From Rhizobiales bacterium GAS188 (lineage in GTDB: Bacteria > Pseudomonadota > Alphaproteobacteria > Rhizobiales > Beijerinckiaceae), in contig FNSS01000001.1 in assembly GCA_900104855.1 (NCBI GenBank), positions 2,294,001 through 2,358,000 of the forward strand: 64,000 nt of DNA, in the 5' to 3' direction. Both the position numbers and the translations under genes were made by a program. Shown here piece by piece: positions 55,080-64,000 of the stretch (position 1 is its first letter; each line of letters starts with the position of its first letter). The notes under the pieces are model-generated. The model made no database searches, was not told the DNA's origin, and saw only the letters and a program-made list of their open reading frames with translations.

Positions 55080-55083
<4 letters not shown>
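54082..55083 (+). CDS. ABC transporter ATP-binding protein 1 (DppD-like)
   Basis: The 333-residue ATPase starts at the GTG overlapping the permease stop; an upstream open frame is only a shadow. Walker A is GESGAGKS near residue 40, the Q-loop [10 protein letters not shown], the ABC signature SGGMRQRV, Walker [13 protein letters not shown] and the H-loop THDMG. The C-terminal oligopeptide-transporter extension with cysteines ([20 protein letters not shown]) is present. It overlaps the next ATPase by ATGA. Confidence 0.95.
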
Positions 55084-56111
<1,028 letters not shown>

Positions 56112-56113
56112 GC

Positions 56114-57421
56114 CTACCCGGCTCGCGTGCCGGAAACGACGGCGAGAGCCTCGACCAAACGATCGATATCGGCCTCGGTCGAATAGAGTGCCGGCGAGAC
56201 GCGGATGCACTGGCCCTTGGCCACTCCGGCGCGTCGAACCGTAAGAACCTTATGCTTGTCGCGCAGCTCGGCGACGATCGCGTCATTATCGGCCTTCGTC
56301 GTCTTGCCGGCGAGGCGAAAGGCCGTGATGCCGGCATACATGCCCGCTTCGTCCGGCGTCAGGATCTCGACGTTCTTGAAGCCGCGCGCGGCCTTCACCC
56401 AACGATCGCGCAGATGGCGCAGGCGTGTTCCTTTGGCCTGGACGCCGATCTTGGCATGCAGCGCCAGCGCCGCCGGAATGGTGAGGACCGTGGCGAAGCT
56501 CACCGTGCCGGTGTGCACGCGTGACCTGATATCCGTCTGCGGCCAATCCTCGTCGCCCTTGTCGCGGTCGATATCGGCGAGGCGGTCCTTGGCGATGTAG
56601 AGAAAACCTGCGCCGATCGGCGCACCGATCCATTTATGCAGGTTGAAGCCAACGAAATCGACGCCGAGATCGCGCAGATTGAAGTCGACCTGGCCCCAGG
56701 AATGTGCGGCATCGAGGATCACGTCGATGCCGCGCGCCCGCGCCATGCGGGCGATCTCGGCGATCGGCAGGACGAGGCCGGTGCGATGGCTCAGATGGGT
56801 GAGGAGGAGAAGCCGAAGCTTGGGATTGGCCGCGAAGGCCGCCGCATAAGCGTCGAGCAGGCCCTGGCGCGTCGCAGGCTCGGGCAGATCGATCTTGATC
56901 ACCTCGACGCCGCGCCGATCCTTTAGCCACTTCATCGAGTATTGCATCGAATCATAGTCGAGGTCGGCATAAAGCACGCTGTCGCCCAGCTGCAGCTTGT
57001 TGTAGCCGGAGATGAGGAGCTGCAAGGCTTCGGTGGCGCCACGTGTCAGCGCGATCTCGTCGGGCGCTGCGCCGACCGCCTTGGCCACCTGGTCGCGCAC
57101 CGCGGCGAAATCATTGTCCGCGTTGCGGCGCGCATAGTAGGAATTCTCGGTATTCACGGCCGTGACCCTGCGCAGATACTCCTCCCGCACCGGCTCGGCC
57201 ATGATGCCCCAAAAGCCGTTCTCGAGATTCACCACATCCTTGGTGACCGAATAGAGGTTGCGCACCGCGTCCCAATATTGCGCATCGGTGGCGAGCCCCT
57301 CCGCCTTCGGCGCAACTGGCAGCTCTTGCGCGGTCGCAGCCCTGGCGCCGAGGCCGATCGCCGCCGTCGCCGCGAAACTCCTGAGGGCGGCGCGGCGATC
57401 GAATTGAGGCGATGGCGACAT
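56114..57421 (-). CDS. Tat-exported class V aminotransferase-fold protein
   Basis: The 435-residue PLP-dependent fold-type I protein resembles isopenicillin-N epimerase/cysteine desulfurase relatives. The N-terminus FDRRAALRSFAATAAIGLGARA is a twin-arginine signal ending near AATA, so the folded enzyme is probably exported to the periplasm. The PLP lysine lies in GFNLHKWIGAPIG near residue 265, and upstream are LTRGATEALQLLISGYN and DVILDAAHSWGQVDF, the Asp and His ring-contact region. A periplasmic PLP enzyme next to a peptide-type importer could modify amino acids or amino-acid derivatives before uptake. The function is inferred only from context. Confidence 0.85.
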   Translation of the reverse strand: MSPSPQFDRRAALRSFAATAAIGLGARAATAQELPVAPKAEGLATDAQYWDAVRNLYSVTKDVVNLENGFWGIMAEPVREEYLRRVTAVNTENSYYARRNADNDFAAVRDQVAKAVGAAPDEIALTRGATEALQLLISGYNKLQLGDSVLYADLDYDSMQYSMKWLKDRRGVEVIKIDLPEPATRQGLLDAYAAAFAANPKLRLLLLTHLSHRTGLVLPIAEIARMARARGIDVILDAAHSWGQVDFNLRDLGVDFVGFNLHKWIGAPIGAGFLYIAKDRLADIDRDKGDEDWPQTDIRSRVHTGTVSFATVLTIPAALALHAKIGVQAKGTRLRHLRDRWVKAARGFKNVEILTPDEAGMYAGITAFRLAGKTTKADNDAIVAELRDKHKVLTVRRAGVAKGQCIRVSPALYSTEADIDRLVEALAVVSGTRAG

Positions 57422-57520
57422 GATGGGGCTCCGCGATGACGAAATGCGTCATCATCCCAAGCCCAGCTCGACAACGGCCGAATGACCTTTCGATGACCTT
57501 ACCGTGATGCTGGCCGTGAC

Positions 57521-57610
57521 GCTGGGACCGCGACCGTCTCGGTCGCACTTTCTTCCCGGCGTGGAGGCCTCGCCATTCGCAAGTGCGGGCGGGACGCCCG
57601 CGGTCCCAGC
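57521..57610. repeat. BIME-like unit 1 (two inverted REP half elements)
   Basis: The 90-base unit has 12-bp outer inverted repeats (GCTGGGACCGCG..CGCGGTCCCAGC). Left half: GGGACCGCG followed by a CGACCG-TCT-CGGTCG hairpin. Right half, reverse-complemented: GGGACCGCG followed by a GGCG-TCC-CGCC hairpin. The halves are related at every position except the hairpin stems, where paired bases changed together. It lies after the convergent-free 3' side of the cyclase gene and before the aminotransferase start, in the gap 57422-57719. Confidence 0.8.
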
Positions 57611-57611
57611 G

Positions 57612-57703
57612 CCCTGGGACCGCGACCGTCTCGGTCGCACTTTCTTCCCGGCGTGGAGGCCTCGCCCTGCGCAAGGGCGGGCGGGACGCCCGCGGTCCCA
57701 GGG
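57612..57703. repeat. BIME-like unit 2 (tandem copy)
   Basis: A second 92-base unit one base after unit 1, with perfect 13-bp outer inverted repeats (CCCTGGGACCGCG..CGCGGTCCCAGGG). The inner spacer is nearly the same as in unit 1 (GCACTTTCTTCCCGGCGTGG). It ends 17 bases before the cyclase stop codon. Confidence 0.8.
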
Positions 57704-57719
57704 GCCCGGTGCGACGGGC

Positions 57720-58997
57720 CTACCCGATCGAGATTTCGGCTCCCTTTCCCGTGTTCGGCGCCGTGTCTTCACGCGAAGCGAAAGAAGTCTGAGCCGCCTG
57801 CGGATCGAGCGTGAACAGATCTTGCGGCTGCCCCACGCCGCGCAGCGCATAGCGCCCGACCGAGACCAGCCGCCCTTGCGCATCTCCGAGCGCCACAGCA
57901 AAGCTCGACGAGGCGAGGAGGCTCTGATCGACCGAGCGGCACATCGCGGCAATGCGGCTCACCTCGTTCACCGCAGGGCCTACGACCGTGAAGTCGAGCC
58001 TCTCCTTGCTGCCGATATTGCCGAAGAACACCTCGCCGATATGCAGGCCGAGATACATGCTGGTGGTCGGCAATTCCTCGGCCGAGCGGCGCTGGTTGAG
58101 CTCGGCGACGCCGAGCCTTGCGCGGCCCGCGGCGGCGAGCGCGGCGCGGCAGGCCTCGCCGCGATTCTCGCCCGTGAAGATCGCCAAGGTGCCGTCGCCG
58201 ATGAGCTTGAGCACGTCGCCGCCTTCCTCATGGATGGCCGAGATGATGGCGTCGGCATAGTCGTTGAGGAAGGGGATGATCTGCCCCGGCGCAGCCGTGT
58301 CCGAGATGCGCGTGTAATCATGCAGGTCGCTGAACCACAAGGCGGCCTCGATACGGTCGGCGACGCCGCGCCCGATGCTGCCGCTGATCACCCGGCGCCC
58401 GGCATCGCGCCCGAGATAGGTCTCGACCAGGGTCTTGGCGATGCGCGTCAGCGAGGTGGCTTTGACGGCAAGCGCCAGCATCGGCACCAGCCTCTCGAGA
58501 TCGGCGATGTCGCCGTCATCGAAGCCGCCCTCGCGGTCAGTGGACCAGGACGAATAGACGCAGTCCATCTCGCCGATGGTGCCCTTGGCGGCGAAGCGGC
58601 TGATAATCGGCACGAATTCCTTCATGCCGGCCTCGTGCAGGTCGACGAAGATCGGGTGCTGCTCCTTCATCTCCTCGGTGACCGGCATGCGCAGGATGGA
58701 AGCTCCGCTTTCCAGCATGCGGTAGAAGGGGCTGCGCTGCCAACCGGCGAGCCGGTCCCCATCGGTGGTCGGGCCGTATTCGATCGGAGCGCGCGCCGCC
58801 TCGCCATGGCGCCAGGGGAACATCCGTCCCTCATAGATCGGATGCAAGGTGTCGACGATCACCGAGGCGCGGGCGAGCGGCAGGCCAAGCGCACGGAGGC
58901 GCTCGCAGAAGCCCGCGACCAGGGCCTTTTCCTCTTTGCCGGCGAGGCCGGCTTCGGTGATCCAGGCGGCGAGATCGGAGAATTGGGTAGGATTCAT
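57720..58997 (-). CDS. Class III adenylate/guanylate cyclase domain protein
   Basis: The 425-residue protein has an N-terminal sensory region (~1-205), without a confident family name, and a class III cyclase domain (~205-400). In the cyclase domain the first metal Asp is in LWFSDLHDYTRISD, the second Asp in GGDVLKLIGDGTLAIF (also with the substrate-selective Lys), and the transition-state Asn and Arg in VGPAVNEVSRIAAMC. All key residues appear present, so it is probably active and makes cAMP. It may be cytosolic. Such CHD proteins are numerous in Hyphomicrobiales. Confidence 0.9.
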   Translation of the reverse strand: MNPTQFSDLAAWITEAGLAGKEEKALVAGFCERLRALGLPLARASVIVDTLHPIYEGRMFPWRHGEAARAPIEYGPTTDGDRLAGWQRSPFYRMLESGASILRMPVTEEMKEQHPIFVDLHEAGMKEFVPIISRFAAKGTIGEMDCVYSSWSTDREGGFDDGDIADLERLVPMLALAVKATSLTRIAKTLVETYLGRDAGRRVISGSIGRGVADRIEAALWFSDLHDYTRISDTAAPGQIIPFLNDYADAIISAIHEEGGDVLKLIGDGTLAIFTGENRGEACRAALAAAGRARLGVAELNQRRSAEELPTTSMYLGLHIGEVFFGNIGSKERLDFTVVGPAVNEVSRIAAMCRSVDQSLLASSSFAVALGDAQGRLVSVGRYALRGVGQPQDLFTLDPQAAQTSFASREDTAPNTGKGAEISIG

Positions 58998-59138
58998 GCT
59001 GTCAGTGTATCCGGGTTCGTGCTGTCATGTGCAGACCCGTGCTGTTGCCTGCGGCCGCGGCGGGCGGCACTTCCGGCGGCCTGGGCCGCGAATGGCGTGA
59101 CGGGATGCGCCGTGGATGTAGCGCCAAGCCGGGCTTTG

Positions 59139-59186
59139 GCCAAGAGCACTTCAAGCCAAGAGCATCTCGGGCCAAGAGCATCTCGG
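59139..59186. repeat. 16-bp tandem repeat upstream of the cyclase gene
   Basis: Three 16-base units starting GCCAAGAGCA; units two and three (59155-59170, 59171-59186) are identical and unit one differs in four bases. A degenerate fourth follows. It lies in the 229-bp gap between the cyclase start and the GNAT stop. Confidence 0.75.
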
Positions 59187-59226
59187 GCTAAACCACCTCG
59201 TGCCAACCGCAATCGCGCCCGCCGTC

Positions 59227-59832
59227 TCAGGATTTGGCGCTCAACCGCAAGCGCATCAAGGGGCGCCTCGGGGATCGCCGCGCGACCTCCTCGAAGCCGA
59301 GAGATTCGAACACCGAGCTGATGCCGACGAAGCCGTCACCCCAGATGAGGGGTCGGTCGGCATCGATGGGGCAGACTTCGATCGCATCGGCCCCTTTTGC
59401 CCGGGCAAAATCGATGGCCGCGAGCGCGAGACGGCGCATCAGCCCGAGCTTGCGATGGGTGTTGCGCACGAAGAAGCAGGTCATCGCGTAGAGGTGCATG
59501 GCATCCGCCCCATCGCCATCGACAGGTCGCGTTGCCTTGGCGCTGTTGAAGCGCTCGAGGCCGGCGCGCGGACCGACCGCGCACCAGCCCACGGCCTTGC
59601 CGTCCTGATAGGCGATGAGGCCGGGCGGCGGCCCGTCCTCGACGATCCGGCGCAGGCTCGTCTTGCGATCGGCCTTCGACATCGTCTTGTATTCGGCACG
59701 TGCAAGCCGCGGCCACATGCACCAGCACCCGGAATTGGCGCCGCGCTCCGGCCCGAACAGCTCCTCGAGGTCCGGCCAGCGCCTGGGGGTGAGCGGCTTG
59801 AAGGTGATGTTGGCCGGCGGCTCCTTGCTCAT
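59227..59832 (-). CDS. GNAT-family N-acetyltransferase
   Basis: The 201-residue product starts at MSKEPPANITFKPLTPRRW; an ATG 11 codons upstream is less likely. Acetyl-CoA binding is indicated by FFVRNTHRKLGLMRRLALAAIDFARAKGA, with YAMTCFFV as the beta-4 strand and the C-terminal VFESLGFEEVARR block. An unusual Cys/Trp-rich N-terminal segment (SGCWCMWPR) recalls a bacterial subfamily of unknown substrate. It is divergent from the NRPS-like gene (379 bp). Confidence 0.87.
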   Translation of the reverse strand: MSKEPPANITFKPLTPRRWPDLEELFGPERGANSGCWCMWPRLARAEYKTMSKADRKTSLRRIVEDGPPPGLIAYQDGKAVGWCAVGPRAGLERFNSAKATRPVDGDGADAMHLYAMTCFFVRNTHRKLGLMRRLALAAIDFARAKGADAIEVCPIDADRPLIWGDGFVGISSVFESLGFEEVARRSPRRPLMRLRLSAKS

Positions 59833-59996
59833 CGGTCCCCCATGCTGTGGCGGGCAAGGGCCCAAACCACGCTCGCCGACCTCATATAACCGTTCATGGG
59901 AGGTTAATCGATCTCATCGCATGAGGAAGGCTGCAATGCGTTTGGGGCGACCGCAGTGCAGGAGCGCGCGGCTCTGCAGGGTGGCCCAAGAGTTGG

Positions 59997-60211
59997 ATGC
60001 CATTCCAAGAGCTGGTTGCGCTTCTGGAGGCCAATAACGAGCGCAAAGCCCAGGGCAGGATCATCTCACCGGCCAAGTCAGCGGCGAAGTCAGCGGCCAA
60101 AATCGGCGGCCGAGTCAACCGCCAAGTCAACTGCCACTGGCTAAGCCGGATCGGATTGCGAATTAGGTGCAGGCGCCGGGGCCCCGAGGCGCCGGCCCTG
60201 AAGGGGCGACG

Positions 60212-60215
<4 letters not shown>
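59997..60215 (+). CDS. Possible Lys/Arg-rich small protein coupled to the synthetase gene
   Basis: A 72-codon open frame with a stop (60213-60215) that overlaps the synthetase ATG as ATGA. It encodes a strongly basic product with the repeated motif AKSAAKSAAK and a C-terminal RCRRRG..KGRR. The repeat follows a 12-base DNA periodicity. The Shine-Dalgarno match is poor, and no homologue is known to me. It may be a real leader peptide, or chance. Confidence 0.25.

Positions 60216-64000
<3,785 letters not shown>

Overview
The window is GC-rich DNA with almost no non-coding space. It looks like the chromosome of an alphaproteobacterium, most likely of the order Hyphomicrobiales (Rhizobiales). Supporting this are the infB-rbfA-truB-rpsO-pnp block, the tolQRAB-pal-cpoB-tilS-ftsH run, the flp-cpaABCDEF-tadBC pilus locus, an M17 aminopeptidase, DapD, class III cyclase and Pls/PosA-type synthetase genes, and CtrA-like TTAA-N7-TTAA sites. 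I see no rRNA, complete tRNA, CRISPR array, prophage or insertion sequence. Both ends cut through genes: infB at the left edge and a very large NRPS-like gene at the right edge.

Layout. 1-7.9 kb: translation and RNA metabolism operon (infB, an inserted signal peptidase I gene, rbfA, truB, rpsO, pnp). 8-14.3 kb: metabolic genes (type II NADH dehydrogenase, DOPA-dioxygenase-like protein, aldolase/dehydrogenase fusion, PPK2 kinase, lytic transglycosylase). 14.6-17.3 kb: yebC-ruvC-ruvA-bluB on the plus strand, with no ruvB. 17.3-26.5 kb: the Tol-Pal envelope system plus tilS and ftsH on the minus strand, ending in a clear terminator. 26.7-31.8 kb: an Lrp-type regulator, a DUF6356-like small protein, a DHA2 efflux pump, a PAP2 membrane enzyme and leucyl aminopeptidase. 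31.8-45 kb: a complete Tad (tight adherence) pilus locus with tadD set apart by an acyltransferase gene. It has two Flp pilin genes, one of them too short for a 60-residue cut-off, on either side of dapD. 45.3-57.4 kb: an M20 amidohydrolase, then an ABC peptide-type importer with three tandem paralogous binding proteins, two permeases and two ATPases, then a Tat-exported class V aminotransferase. 57.7-64 kb: a class III cyclase, a GNAT acetyltransferase and the 5' part of a Pls/PosA-family synthetase.

How the parts work together. The Tad genes form one machine: Flp pilins, CpaA peptidase, CpaB/C/D outer-membrane channel, CpaE and CpaF cytoplasmic ATPases, TadB/C platform and TadD lipoprotein. 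Motifs resembling CtrA sites lie before tadD, cpaB, cpaA and flp. The importer appears to make binding proteins in excess, because a stem-loop followed by TTTT separates the three binding-protein genes from the permease genes. The right-edge synthetase has an adenylation pocket with three acidic positions, which suggests activation of a basic amino acid and possibly a cationic poly-amino acid product.

Non-coding structure includes a dispersed intergenic palindromic (REP/BIME-like) repeat at three loci, a different long palindrome before the NADH dehydrogenase, a paired inverted repeat before yebC, and several 12-30 bp tandem duplications. The most unusual gene-level observation is ruvC, which has no ATG, GTG or TTG start upstream of its first catalytic aspartate.
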